A DNA stretch of 15,385 nucleotides from Zoogloea sp035335645 (GCA_035335645.1 DAOQMM010000091.1:1-15385); one strand, 5' to 3'; counted from the stretch's first letter, positions 1 through 7,012 are shown. A program made the numbers and translations. Notes: generated by a model not told the origin, from the letters alone.

Positions 1-224
1 CGGAGAGTCTGGAGGATCAGGCCCGCACGCTGGTGCGGGCGGTCACCATGTTCCGGCTCAGCGAAGGCGCTCAGGCGACGCCACGACTCGAGGCGCCGCC
101 AGAAAACGTGGCGGTGCTCCCGGAGCGGTCCGCCAGACCGGTAGTGGCCCGCGCCAGTGCGCCCCTGCCCAAGGTGCGTCGGGCCGTGGGCGGCTCGACC
201 GACGAGGAATGGGAAGAGTTTTGA
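1..224 (+). CDS. Methyl-accepting chemotaxis protein, C-terminal end (5' partial)
   Basis: The frame is open from the window edge (first full codon at base 3) to a TGA at 222-224, so only about 73 C-terminal residues are visible. They begin ESLEDQARTLVRAVTMFRLS, the usual end of the last methylation helix of a chemoreceptor. A Pro/Ala/Arg-rich flexible linker of about 45 residues follows, and the protein ends in DEEWEEF. The final EWEEF fits the xWxxF pentapeptide that tethers CheR and CheB to high-abundance receptors (NWETF in E. coli). cheR starts 17 bases downstream, so this receptor and its methyltransferase are probably co-transcribed. Its sensor domain is outside the window and its ligand cannot be inferred. 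Confidence 0.85.
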   Translation, partial: ESLEDQARTLVRAVTMFRLSEGAQATPRLEAPPENVAVLPERSARPVVARASAPLPKVRRAVGGSTDEEWEEF

Positions 225-241
225 GCTGAGCGGATGCTGCC

Positions 242-1162
242 ATGACTGTCCAACCACCCGTGCGGCGTTCCGGTGCCGTGCCCGCGCCGTCGCGGGATGC
301 CCGCCCGGCGCCGACCGGCACCTCCTCACTGCAGGCCCGCGACCGGGAGTTCGATTTCTCGCCGGCCGACTTCGAGCTGGTGCGTTCACTGATCTACAAG
401 CACGCCGGCATCACCCTGTCGCCGATCAAGCAGGACATGGTGTACAGCCGACTTGCCCGGCGTCTGAGGGCGCGTGGTGACCGGACCTTCGCGGCCTACC
501 TGGAGCGCGCCCAGCGCGAGCCCGAGGAGTGGGAAACCTTCGTCAACAGCCTGACGACAAATCTCACCTCCTTTTTCCGGGAGGCCCATCACTTCGACAT
601 CCTGGCTGAGCGCCTGAAGAAGGGTGGCAGTCGCACACCGGTGAAGATCTGGTGCAGTGCGGCCTCCACCGGCGAAGAGCCTTATTCCCTGGCGATCACC
701 GCCTGCGAGGCCTTCAACACGATGACTCCGCCGGTGCAGATCGTCGCCTCGGATATCGACACCCACGTGCTGGCCACCGCCCAGAAGGGCGTCTATGGCA
801 TCGAGCGTCTCGAGCGTTTGTCGCGGGAGCGCGTGCAGCGCTTTTTCCTGCGCGGGACCGGAACCCAGGAAGGCTACGCGCGGGTACGTCCCGAGTTGCA
901 GCGCCTGGTGGAATTCAAGCGCATCAACCTGCTGGATGCGGGCTGGCCCTTGCAGGGGCCATTCGATTACCTGTTCTGCCGCAACGTGATGATCTATTTC
1001 GACAAGCCCACCCAGCACGCCATCCTGAAGCGTTTCGCGCCGCTCCTGAAGGCGGAGGGCCTGCTCTTTGCCGGACATTCCGAAAGCTTCCTGCACGCGG
1101 CCGATGTGTTCCGCTCATTGGGGCGGACCGTCTATGAAAGGGCTGACCGCCGTGCATCCTGA
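242..1162 (+). CDS. cheR: Chemotaxis protein methyltransferase CheR
   Basis: 306 aa. CheR uses S-adenosylmethionine to methylate glutamates on chemoreceptors during adaptation. The first ~35 residues are a low-complexity extension. An all-alpha N-terminal domain follows (FELVRSLIYKHAGI at about 44-57), and NSLTTNLTSFFRE leads into the Rossmann methyltransferase. SAM-site signatures are CSAASTGEEPYS (138-149), ASDIDTHVLATAQKGVYG, and FDYLFCRNVMIYF with N248; near the C-terminus is GLLFAGHSES. Length and motif order fit the family. Start ATG 242 lies 17 bases after the upstream receptor stop. No strong ribosome site is visible, so coupling to the upstream gene is plausible. Its stop lies inside the start of cheD (29-base overlap). 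Confidence 0.95.
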   Translation: MTVQPPVRRSGAVPAPSRDARPAPTGTSSLQARDREFDFSPADFELVRSLIYKHAGITLSPIKQDMVYSRLARRLRARGDRTFAAYLERAQREPEEWETFVNSLTTNLTSFFREAHHFDILAERLKKGGSRTPVKIWCSAASTGEEPYSLAITACEAFNTMTPPVQIVASDIDTHVLATAQKGVYGIERLERLSRERVQRFFLRGTGTQEGYARVRPELQRLVEFKRINLLDAGWPLQGPFDYLFCRNVMIYFDKPTQHAILKRFAPLLKAEGLLFAGHSESFLHAADVFRSLGRTVYERADRRAS

Positions 1163-1763
1163 TCCGGGGTATATCGAGCATCTGTCCACCAACCGCTATT
1201 TCGACCGGACCTTCGGGTGCGATGCGGTGAAGGTGCTGCCGGGAGAATATTTCGTCACCACGTCGGACATCGTCCTGGTGACGGTGCTGGGCTCTTGCGT
1301 GACGGCCTGTGTGCGCGACCGGGAGAAGGGCGTGGGGGGCATGAATCATTTCATGCTGCCCGAAGGTGGCGCGGAGGGCATGTTGTCCACGTCGGCACGC
1401 TATGGCGCATATGCCATGGAGGTGCTGCTCAATCACCTGCTCAAGATGGGGGCACGCCGGACGAACCTGGAGGCCAAGGTGTTCGGAGGCGGCAGGGTCA
1501 TGGCCAGCCTGCAGCAGTCCCAGGTGGGCGAGAAGAATGCAGCCTTCGTCCTTGACTATCTGGCCACCGAGCGGATTCCAGTGGTGGCCGAGGATCTGCT
1601 CGACATCTATCCGCGCAAGGTCTATTTCTTTCCGGCCAGCGGCCGGGTGATGATGAAAAAGCTGGTGTCCGTGAGAAACAACACGGTGCTCGAACGTGAA
1701 CGCGAATACGAAGCGCGTCTCAGACGCGACAATTTGCAGGGCGACGTCGAGCTATTTGGATGA
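1134..1763 (+). CDS. cheD: Chemoreceptor glutamine deamidase CheD
   Basis: 209 aa from ATG 1134, which overlaps the end of cheR by 29 bases. GTG 1152 is an alternative start giving 203 aa; the open frame extends further upstream but only inside cheR. CheD deamidates receptor glutamines to glutamates and in some bacteria also interacts with CheC. The active-site segment TVLGSCVTAC supplies the nucleophilic Cys55. His72 in GGMNHFMLP is 17 residues later, the Cys-His spacing expected for the family. A Thr (T50) lies close to the Cys. KVFGGGRVM is the usual downstream signature. Its place between cheR and cheB is the classic cheRDB arrangement. No cheC is seen, so it is probably a plain deamidase here. 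Confidence 0.93.
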   Translation: MKGLTAVHPDPGYIEHLSTNRYFDRTFGCDAVKVLPGEYFVTTSDIVLVTVLGSCVTACVRDREKGVGGMNHFMLPEGGAEGMLSTSARYGAYAMEVLLNHLLKMGARRTNLEAKVFGGGRVMASLQQSQVGEKNAAFVLDYLATERIPVVAEDLLDIYPRKVYFFPASGRVMMKKLVSVRNNTVLEREREYEARLRRDNLQGDVELFG

Positions 1764-1780
1764 CCGGACATGCCGTCCGG
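1764..1780 (+). other. Small hairpin between cheD and cheB
   Basis: Directly after the cheD stop, CCGGAC and GTCCGG form a perfect 6-bp stem around the 5-nt loop ATGCC. No T-tract follows, so it is not a rho-independent terminator. The cheB start is 20 bases downstream, with GGAAG as a possible ribosome site. It may shape translation of cheB or be chance. Confidence 0.4.
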
Positions 1781-1800
1781 GAACTGACTGGAAGCGATCC

Positions 1801-2895
1801 ATGGCAATCAAGGTGCTCGTCGTCGATGATTCCGCGTTGATGCGGAGCGTGCTGACGGAAATCATCAATTCGGCTCCCGATCTGGAAGTGGTGGGTGGAG
1901 CACCCGATCCTCTGGTGGCCCGGGAAATGATCAAGACGCTCAACCCGGACGTGCTGACCCTCGACGTGGAAATGCCCAAGATGGACGGGCTCGATTTTCT
2001 GGCCCGTCTGATGCGGTTGCGGCCGATGCCGGTGGTGATGATTTCGAGCCTGACCCAGCGCGGATCGGAAACCACCTTACAGGCGCTAGAACTCGGTGCG
2101 GTGGATTTCGTGCCCAAGCCCAAACTCGATTCGTTGGGAGGTATTGAATCCTGTCGTGTAGAAATTTGTGAAAAGATCAGGGGCGCATATGGTTCAAGGC
2201 CGCGTGTGCCAGTGGCATTTATAGCACCCTCCAAGCCCTTGCCCGGAGAGAAAAGCAGCGGATTTGCCGGTCGTTCCGGCGGGTCCGAAGGTGGGGCCGG
2301 TCTGGATAAACTGCTCTGTATCGGTGCGTCGACCGGGGGCACCGAGGCGATCAAGGAAGTGCTATGTTCTCTTCCGGAGAAAATGCCCGGAATCCTGATG
2401 GTGCAGCACATGCCGGAGATGTTCACCGCATCGTTCGCAAAGCGGCTTGACGGCCTGTGCAGCCTGAACGTCAAGGAGGCCGAGCATGGGGAAAAGGTGT
2501 TGCCGGGCACGGCCTATCTCGCCCCGGGGCATTCGCATCTTTCGGTGCGGCGTGTGTCGGGCGGTTACGTGTGTGAATTGTCCCGATCGGAACCGGTCAA
2601 TCGTCACAGGCCCGCCGTAGATGTGTTGTTCCATTCGGCGGCCAAGCAGGCGGGGGCCAATGCCCTGGGCGTGATTCTGACGGGCATGGGCAAGGATGGC
2701 GCGCAGGGTTTGCTTGCCATGCGGCAGGCGGGGGCGTGGACCCTTGGACAGGATCAGGATTCGTGTGTCGTGTATGGCATGCCCCGGGAGGCGGCGCAGA
2801 TCGGTGCCCTCGAGGAAGTGGCGGCGCTGAAGGACATCGGCGCGCGGGTGCTGGCCCGTCTCCGCGGGGGAGAGCGTCGCGGGATGCGCGCGTGA
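1801..2895 (+). CDS. cheB: Protein-glutamate methylesterase / glutaminase CheB
   Basis: 364 aa from ATG 1801 (MAIKVLVVDDSALMRSVL). The open frame reaches back into cheD, but the receiver domain starts here. CheB removes receptor methyl groups once phosphorylated by CheA. The N-terminal receiver has the acidic pair D9/D10, phospho-acceptor D55 in LDVEMPKMDG and K106 in FVPKPK. A linker of about 60 residues precedes the esterase, whose triad is S177 (GASTGG), H203 (QHMP) and D299 (GMGKDG). The spacing (26 and 122 residues) equals that of E. coli S164/H190/D286. The part encoding the end of the receiver and the linker (about 2080-2260) is less GC-rich and uses codons such as TTA, CTA and ATA that are rare in neighbouring genes. 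Confidence 0.95.
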   Translation: MAIKVLVVDDSALMRSVLTEIINSAPDLEVVGGAPDPLVAREMIKTLNPDVLTLDVEMPKMDGLDFLARLMRLRPMPVVMISSLTQRGSETTLQALELGAVDFVPKPKLDSLGGIESCRVEICEKIRGAYGSRPRVPVAFIAPSKPLPGEKSSGFAGRSGGSEGGAGLDKLLCIGASTGGTEAIKEVLCSLPEKMPGILMVQHMPEMFTASFAKRLDGLCSLNVKEAEHGEKVLPGTAYLAPGHSHLSVRRVSGGYVCELSRSEPVNRHRPAVDVLFHSAAKQAGANALGVILTGMGKDGAQGLLAMRQAGAWTLGQDQDSCVVYGMPREAAQIGALEEVAALKDIGARVLARLRGGERRGMRA

Positions 2896-2906
2896 AGAAT
2901 GAAGGT

Positions 2907-2922
2907 TGCCGGGTGGCCGGCA
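2907..2922 (+). other. Hairpin in the cheB-STAS gap
   Basis: TGCCGG and CCGGCA form a perfect 6-bp stem around GTGG in the 59-base gap between cheB and the STAS gene. No T-tract follows, so a terminator is unlikely. I see no good sigma-28, sigma-54 or sigma-70 promoter in this gap, so read-through from cheB is the simplest model. Confidence 0.35.
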
Positions 2923-2954
2923 CGGTTGTACGTAACAGTTAATAGAGGCATTAC

Positions 2955-3260
2955 ATGGACACCAATGTCAGCACCCAGCAGAGCCAGGCGAGGATTCAGC
3001 TCTCCGGGCGTTTCGATTTCAATTCCCATCGGGAATTCCGCGATGCGGTGGACAAGGCGCTGGGCAGTCCCGGGACGACCGAGGTCGCCGTGGACCTGGG
3101 TAATGTGGCCTATCTCGACAGTTCCGCCCTTGGCATGCTGCTGATGCTTCGTGACAAGGCCAAGACGTCCGGCAAGACCGTCTGTCTGGCCAACGCCAAG
3201 GGCAGCGTGCGTCAGGTTCTCGACATCGCCAATTTTGGCAAGCTCTTTCCGTTGGTTTGA
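2955..3260 (+). CDS. STAS-domain anti-sigma-factor antagonist (HsbA-like)
   Basis: 101 aa, one STAS domain. Start ATG 2955 has AGAGG upstream as ribosome site. Family hallmarks are LSGRFDFNSHREF (strand/helix opening) and VAYLDSSALGMLLMLRDKA, where the first Ser after Asp (S56) is the site phosphorylated by partner kinases in SpoIIAA/RsbV-type proteins. These proteins bind an anti-sigma factor or other target when unphosphorylated and release it when phosphorylated. Its stop overlaps the start of the next gene by one base (TGATG). That gene carries both a PP2C-type phosphatase and a GHKL kinase, the pair of activities that would switch S56. The arrangement matches Pseudomonas HsbA, where S56 is the switch residue and the partners include FlgM. 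The match is by architecture and context, not by a database search. Confidence 0.88.
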   Translation: MDTNVSTQQSQARIQLSGRFDFNSHREFRDAVDKALGSPGTTEVAVDLGNVAYLDSSALGMLLMLRDKAKTSGKTVCLANAKGSVRQVLDIANFGKLFPLV

Positions 3261-4999
3261 TGTCTTCGGAGCAAAGCCCCGAATCCCTCTTCATCCTGGT
3301 CGTCGATGACAATCCGGACGACCTCTACCTGACCCGCCGCGATCTGGAGGCCCTGGGCCACCGGGTCGCGCTCGCGTCCACCGCTCGTGAAGCGCTCGCC
3401 CTCATCGAGGAGGCCTACCCGGACGTCCTCATGACGGACGTCGGCCTGCCCGGCATGGACGGCATCGAACTGCTCCAGACAGTGCGTGCGCGGGCGGACG
3501 GTAGCTGGATTCCCAGTCTGGTCTTTACGGGCAGTCTCGACGAGGCGACGCAGATGCGTGCCCTCGAGGCCGGCGCCGACGCCTATCTGTGCAAGCCGGC
3601 CTCGCGCAAGATGCTGCGCGCCAAGCTGGGGGTGATCCTGCGCCTGCGGGCCATGCAACGGCAGGCCGAGGCGCGCAACAAGGAACTTGCCCACTACCGC
3701 GTCCTCCAGGAAGAGGAGCAGCGTCTGGCGCGCTTCGTCATGGAGCGCCTCATCAACCGCGAGGCCCTCGGCGATCCGGCCCTGCATCACTGGATCCATT
3801 CGGCGGCCGAGTTCAGTGGTGACCTTATTGCCGCGGCCCGTACGCCGGGCAACGTGCTGCACGTCCTGCTGGCCGACGGTGCCGGTCACGGACTGGCTGC
3901 ATCCCTCAATGTGCTGCCTGTCACGGCACCGTTCTACCGGATGACGGCCCGGGGCTTCGGCATCGATGCCATTGCCCGCGAGATCAACAACAAGGTGCGC
4001 GCCCTGCTGCCGGTGGATCGCTTCATTGCGGCAACCCTGGTGGCGGTCAACTTCCGCGAACGCTACGTTACCGTGTGGAACGGCGGCAATCCCGGGCCGT
4101 TGCTGTTGCGCCCGGACGGCGCCGTGCATATGCACTTCAACCGCCATCACCTGCCCCTTGGGGTGGCGGACGAGGATGAGTTCGACGCTACCGTGGACGC
4201 CCATGTGGTGGATCCCCGTGACCACCTGCTGCTCTTTTCCGACGGCCTGATCGAACTGGAGGATGCATCCGGACGCCCGCTCGGCATGGAAGGTCTGGGC
4301 GATGCGCTGGCCGGCGTGCTGGCCAGGGATCGCCTGCCGCGCCTGACCGAGATCGTCCATCGCATGATCGGCGGCAAGCCCCCGCCCGACGACATCTCCG
4401 TCGCCCAGATCGCGCTCCACGACGAGCCTCACGCCCTGCCGAGCGCGGGCTCGGGGGAGCCCACCGGCCCGATCGTGGCGAGTGACTGGCGGCTGGTCCT
4501 GCGCCTGGGTGCCACGGATCTGCGCCGGCTCGATGCGGTGCCGATGCTTCTCGGCGCCATCGATCACTTCGACAGTGTCCGGCCGTTCGCCGGCCGCCTG
4601 TTCCTGGTGCTGTCAGAACTCTTCAACAACGCCCTCGATCATGGCCTGCTGCGCCTTCCGTCGAGCCTCAAGGCGGGCGCCGACGGGATGGATCTGTACC
4701 TGGAGGAGCGGGCCCGGCGACTGGCCGAATTGACGGCGGGCGCCGTGGAGTTCGAGCTGGTCTTGCGTCAAACACCCAGTCTGTCGCCCGCCCTGCACAT
4801 CACCTGTGCGGATTCAGGGCCTGGCTTCAACCACGAGGAACTGGTCGAGGCGGCCCGTGGCGAGCCGTCCGACGAGGATCTGCTCAAGAGCCATGGGCGG
4901 GGTATCCCCCTCCTGCTCAAGGTCTGCGAGGACGTCCGCTACCGGGGGCCCGGCAATCGGGTCGAGGTGGTGGTCCGCCTGTCTGAGCGCGCCGGCTGA
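3260..4999 (+). CDS. Response regulator with SpoIIE/PP2C phosphatase and GHKL kinase domains (HsbR-like)
   Basis: 579 aa from ATG 3260, which shares one base with the STAS stop (translational coupling). A TTG one codon upstream is possible but less likely. Domains: receiver (about 10-128) with D16/D17, phospho-acceptor D60 in TDVGLPGMDG, T90 and K112; a helical/coiled linker (about 130-165, Gln/Glu/Arg-rich); a SpoIIE-type PP2C phosphatase (about 175-388) with D188, ADGAGHG (D206), FSDGLIE (D328) and PPDDIS (D377/D378); and a C-terminal GHKL ATPase of RsbW type (about 405-575) with N-box SELFNNALDHG (N457), G1 DSGPG (518-522) and G2 HGRG (545-548). About 30 extra residues separate the N-box from G1. 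It probably dephosphorylates or phosphorylates the STAS partner according to receiver phosphorylation, as described for Pseudomonas HsbR. The upstream histidine kinase or HptB-like donor is not in the window. Confidence 0.9.
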   Translation: MSSEQSPESLFILVVDDNPDDLYLTRRDLEALGHRVALASTAREALALIEEAYPDVLMTDVGLPGMDGIELLQTVRARADGSWIPSLVFTGSLDEATQMRALEAGADAYLCKPASRKMLRAKLGVILRLRAMQRQAEARNKELAHYRVLQEEEQRLARFVMERLINREALGDPALHHWIHSAAEFSGDLIAAARTPGNVLHVLLADGAGHGLAASLNVLPVTAPFYRMTARGFGIDAIAREINNKVRALLPVDRFIAATLVAVNFRERYVTVWNGGNPGPLLLRPDGAVHMHFNRHHLPLGVADEDEFDATVDAHVVDPRDHLLLFSDGLIELEDASGRPLGMEGLGDALAGVLARDRLPRLTEIVHRMIGGKPPPDDISVAQIALHDEPHALPSAGSGEPTGPIVASDWRLVLRLGATDLRRLDAVPMLLGAIDHFDSVRPFAGRLFLVLSELFNNALDHGLLRLPSSLKAGADGMDLYLEERARRLAELTAGAVEFELVLRQTPSLSPALHITCADSGPGFNHEELVEAARGEPSDEDLLKSHGRGIPLLLKVCEDVRYRGPGNRVEVVVRLSERAG

Positions 5000-5028
5000 A
5001 ATTTTGTCCGGCTCCGCCCGGCGGATAC

Positions 5029-5060
5029 TGTGGTTTTCCACAAATTGCGGCGTTTTTTTT
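5029..5060 (+). terminator. Possible weak terminator: 14-base palindrome plus T8
   Basis: TGTGG and CCACA (5029-5042) form a perfect 5-bp stem around TTTT. Ten bases later comes a run of eight Ts (5053-5060). The gap between stem and T-run is too long for a canonical terminator, so the palindrome could instead be a protein-binding site in the AT-rich region just upstream of the sigma-28 promoter. It lies 30 bases after the stop of the HsbR-like gene. Confidence 0.35.
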
Positions 5061-5085
5061 AAGTTTTTGTGTAGCTGACCGATAA
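5059..5085 (+). promoter_or_regulatory. Sigma-28 (FliA) promoter for the chemoreceptor gene
   Basis: TTAAGTTT (-35), 11-nt spacer, ACCGATAA (-10). The enterobacterial FliA consensus is TAAAGTTT-N11-GCCGATAA, so 14 of 16 positions match with exact spacing. The transcript would start near 5091-5092 and carry a leader of about 120 nt before ATG 5214. This makes the downstream receptor a late (class 3) flagellar gene, expressed once FlgM has been exported. Confidence 0.82.
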
Positions 5086-5102
5086 GGGGCCAAACCGGCC
5101 CC
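5086..5102 (+). other. Inverted repeat abutting the -10 element
   Basis: GGGGCC and GGCCCC (6-bp perfect stem) flank AAACC. The repeat begins at the base right after the sigma-28 -10 element and spans the expected transcription start. No T-tract follows. It could be an operator or a stabilising 5'-end hairpin. Confidence 0.45.
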
Positions 5103-5155
5103 GCCTTGGAGACGTGTCTCAGCGGGTCGCGTCCGGTGCCGTGTGGGCCGGGTGG

Positions 5156-5179
5156 GAGCCCTTCCGATGGAAGGCGCTC
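5156..5179 (+). promoter_or_regulatory. Leader hairpin containing CCGATGGAAGGC
   Basis: GAGC + CCTTCC, loop GAT, GGAAGG + (bulged C) + GCTC gives a 10-bp stem with one bulge, 34 bases before the receptor start codon. The 12-mer CCGATGGAAGGC (5164-5175) recurs exactly in the cheV leader (7039-7050), and a variant occurs ahead of the DUF3135 gene. It contains ATGGA, the ANGGA core recognised by CsrA/RsmA proteins, although here GGA is in the stem. Confidence 0.4.
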
Positions 5180-5213
5180 GATTCAAGACCATTGACGAGG
5201 TCCGTCCTCCATC

Positions 5214-6893
5214 ATGAACATTCAACTCATTGCAGGACTCGCCGGAATCGGAAGCGCAGCAGGCGCGGCGGGCATCGGTGTGGCCTTCGGCGTTCCGCTC
5301 GCGCCGGGGTTTGCGGCGGCATGCAGCGCGCTTGGGTTGGCCCTGGGTGGCGCCACCTACGGCCTGCTGAGGGCGGTCTGCGTCACGCCGCTTCGGTCCC
5401 TGCGGACGACCATCGAGGACATGCACCGGGACGGCGACCTGTCGCGCCGGGCGTCCGTGCCCCATGGCTACGCCGAGGACCTGGCACGGGTCTTCAACGA
5501 ACTGATCGAAAGTTTTCAGGGCATCGTCGGCAAGGTCATCTTCGACGCCCAACGGGTCGCCGAGGCGGCCGGCACCCTGTCCGGCCAGGCCGGTGCCGTA
5601 GCCCAGGGCTCCGAGGAGCAGCGTGGCGCTGCCGAATCCATGGTGGGCGCCATCGAGCAGATGACTGCCGGCGTCAACGCGGTGGCCGGCCACGCCAGCC
5701 AGACCGCGTCGAACGCCCAGGTGGCCCGGGATCTGTCGGTTCAGGGGGTGGAGATCGTCACCCAGGCGTCCCGCGAGATCGAACGCATCGCCCAGTCGGT
5801 GGCCGATTCCGCGCGGGTCATCGGCGCTCTGGGGGAACGCTCCCAGGCCATCAGCGGCATCGTCAAGGTGATCCGCGAGATCGCAGATCAGACCAATCTG
5901 CTGGCGCTTAACGCAGCCATCGAGGCGGCGCGGGCAGGCGAGCAGGGGCGCGGTTTTGCCGTCGTGGCGGACGAGGTGCGCAAGCTGGCGGAACGGACGT
6001 CCACCGCCACCACCGAGATCGGCGGCATGATCGACGCCATCCAGGCCGAAACCCGCAGCGCCATTTCGGCCATCGATGCGGGCAGCAAGCAGGCGCACGC
6101 CGGGGCTGACCTGGCCCGCCGGGCGGCCGAGTCCCTGCGCCAGATCAACGAGGGCGCCCGCGAGACGATGGAACGCATCGACGAGATCGCCGAGGCCATC
6201 ACCTCCCACAGCCACGATGCAGATCAGATCGTCGGCAACGTGCGGCAGATCATGCTGATGGTGGACCGCAACTCCGGCGAGGCTCGGGAGACCCTCGACG
6301 AGGCCGGGAGCCTCAACGGACTGGCCACCAACCTGAAGGAAATCAGCCGGGTCTTCAAGCTTGGTCCGGCAGGCGAGCAGGCCATGCAGGCCCACGCCAA
6401 GATGCCGGACATGGTCCGCAGCGTGGCTGCGCAGATCGGAGAGCTCCTGGAGCAGGCCGTGTCGTCCGGGCAGGTCCAGGTCGACGACCTGTTCGACGAG
6501 AACTACCGGGCCATCGCCAACACCCGGCCGCAGAAGTACAACACCCGCTTCGATGCCCTCACCGACCGCCTCTTCCCGACGATACAGGAGGCGCTTCTGG
6601 CCAAGCACCCAGAGATGGTCTACGCCATCGGTACCGACCGCAATGGTTACGTACCGACCCACAACAAGCGCTTCTCCCAGCCCCTGACCGGCGATTACAA
6701 CCGGGATTTCACGGGCAACCGGAGCAAGCGGATCTTCGACGATCCGGTCGGCAAGCAGTGCGGCCGCCACGAAATGCCTTTCCTGATCCAGACCTACCGG
6801 CGCGACACGGGCGAGATCATGCACGATATCTCGGCGCCGGTGTATGTACAGGGCCGTCACTGGGGCGGCTTCCGCATCGGCTACAAGGCCTGA
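5214..6893 (+). CDS. Methyl-accepting chemotaxis protein with a C-terminal sensor-like domain
   Basis: 559 aa from ATG 5214. Two hydrophobic, Gly/Ala-rich segments (about 4-28 and 30-54) are joined by only a few residues, so there is no periplasmic ligand domain. A short HAMP-like stretch (about 56-100, VTPLRSLRTTIEDM) leads to the coiled signalling domain. Its conserved tip is at about 222-262 (EIADQTNLLALNAAIEAARA, GRGFAVVADEVRKLAERT). After FKLG (about 381) comes a further domain of about 160 residues (397-559) with YAIGTDRNGYVPTHNKRFSQ, NRSKRIFDD and WGGFRIGYKA. I recognise this as a recurrent C-terminal domain of bacterial receptors, related in style to Cache/PAS folds; its ligand is unknown to me. 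It would sit in the cytoplasm. There is no CheR-docking pentapeptide at the end. The gene stands alone between a sigma-28 promoter and a strong terminator. Confidence 0.9.
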   Translation: MNIQLIAGLAGIGSAAGAAGIGVAFGVPLAPGFAAACSALGLALGGATYGLLRAVCVTPLRSLRTTIEDMHRDGDLSRRASVPHGYAEDLARVFNELIESFQGIVGKVIFDAQRVAEAAGTLSGQAGAVAQGSEEQRGAAESMVGAIEQMTAGVNAVAGHASQTASNAQVARDLSVQGVEIVTQASREIERIAQSVADSARVIGALGERSQAISGIVKVIREIADQTNLLALNAAIEAARAGEQGRGFAVVADEVRKLAERTSTATTEIGGMIDAIQAETRSAISAIDAGSKQAHAGADLARRAAESLRQINEGARETMERIDEIAEAITSHSHDADQIVGNVRQIMLMVDRNSGEARETLDEAGSLNGLATNLKEISRVFKLGPAGEQAMQAHAKMPDMVRSVAAQIGELLEQAVSSGQVQVDDLFDENYRAIANTRPQKYNTRFDALTDRLFPTIQEALLAKHPEMVYAIGTDRNGYVPTHNKRFSQPLTGDYNRDFTGNRSKRIFDDPVGKQCGRHEMPFLIQTYRRDTGEIMHDISAPVYVQGRHWGGFRIGYKA

Positions 6894-6928
6894 CGCGCGA
6901 CGATTTGATGCACCTCCCTGCGAGTGTT

Positions 6929-6955
6929 CAGCCCGCCCCGGCGGGCTGCTTTTTT
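6929..6955 (+). terminator. Rho-independent terminator after the chemoreceptor gene
   Basis: CAGCCCGCC and GGCGGGCTG form a perfect 9-bp GC-rich stem (6929-6948, central CC), followed by C and six Ts (6950-6955). It lies 35 bases after the receptor stop and should separate that gene from the cheV operon. Confidence 0.92.
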
Positions 6956-6973
6956 AGTGGTGCGCGGGGCTAC

Positions 6974-7012
6974 GGTAGGTGCCGGATTCCTCAAGAACTT
7001 TTGGCACCTGCC
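6974..7012 (+). promoter_or_regulatory. Imperfect inverted repeat in the cheV leader region
   Basis: GGTAGGTGCC (6974-6983) and GGCACCTGCC (7003-7012) pair at 9 of 10 positions across a 19-nt loop. The right arm overlaps the start of a candidate sigma-28 -10 element. No T-tract follows. It could be an operator for the cheV-cheA operon. Confidence 0.4.

Noticed and set aside
2896..2954. Sigma-54 promoter before the STAS gene (GGCACGGTTGTACGT)
   Set aside because: The -24-like GGCAC is present but no TTGC box occurs at the required spacing.
2899..3144. 81-codon frame starting in the cheB-STAS gap
   Set aside because: It overlaps the STAS gene in another frame and has a Trp/Arg/Pro-rich product without family features.
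3212..4567. Minus-strand open frame of 451 codons opposite the HsbR-like gene
   Set aside because: Composition-driven shadow of a gene with clear receiver, PP2C and kinase motifs. The similar long frame at 7903-9267 was rejected for the same reason.
5086..5102. GGGGCC/GGCCCC hairpin as a terminator
   Set aside because: No T-tract follows on either strand, and it lies at the start site of a good promoter.
4917..6860. Long minus-strand open frame of 647 codons opposite the chemoreceptor
   Set aside because: Antisense shadow in GC-rich DNA: its product is His/Leu/Gly/Arg-rich with no domain, while the + strand encodes a clear receptor with conserved motifs.
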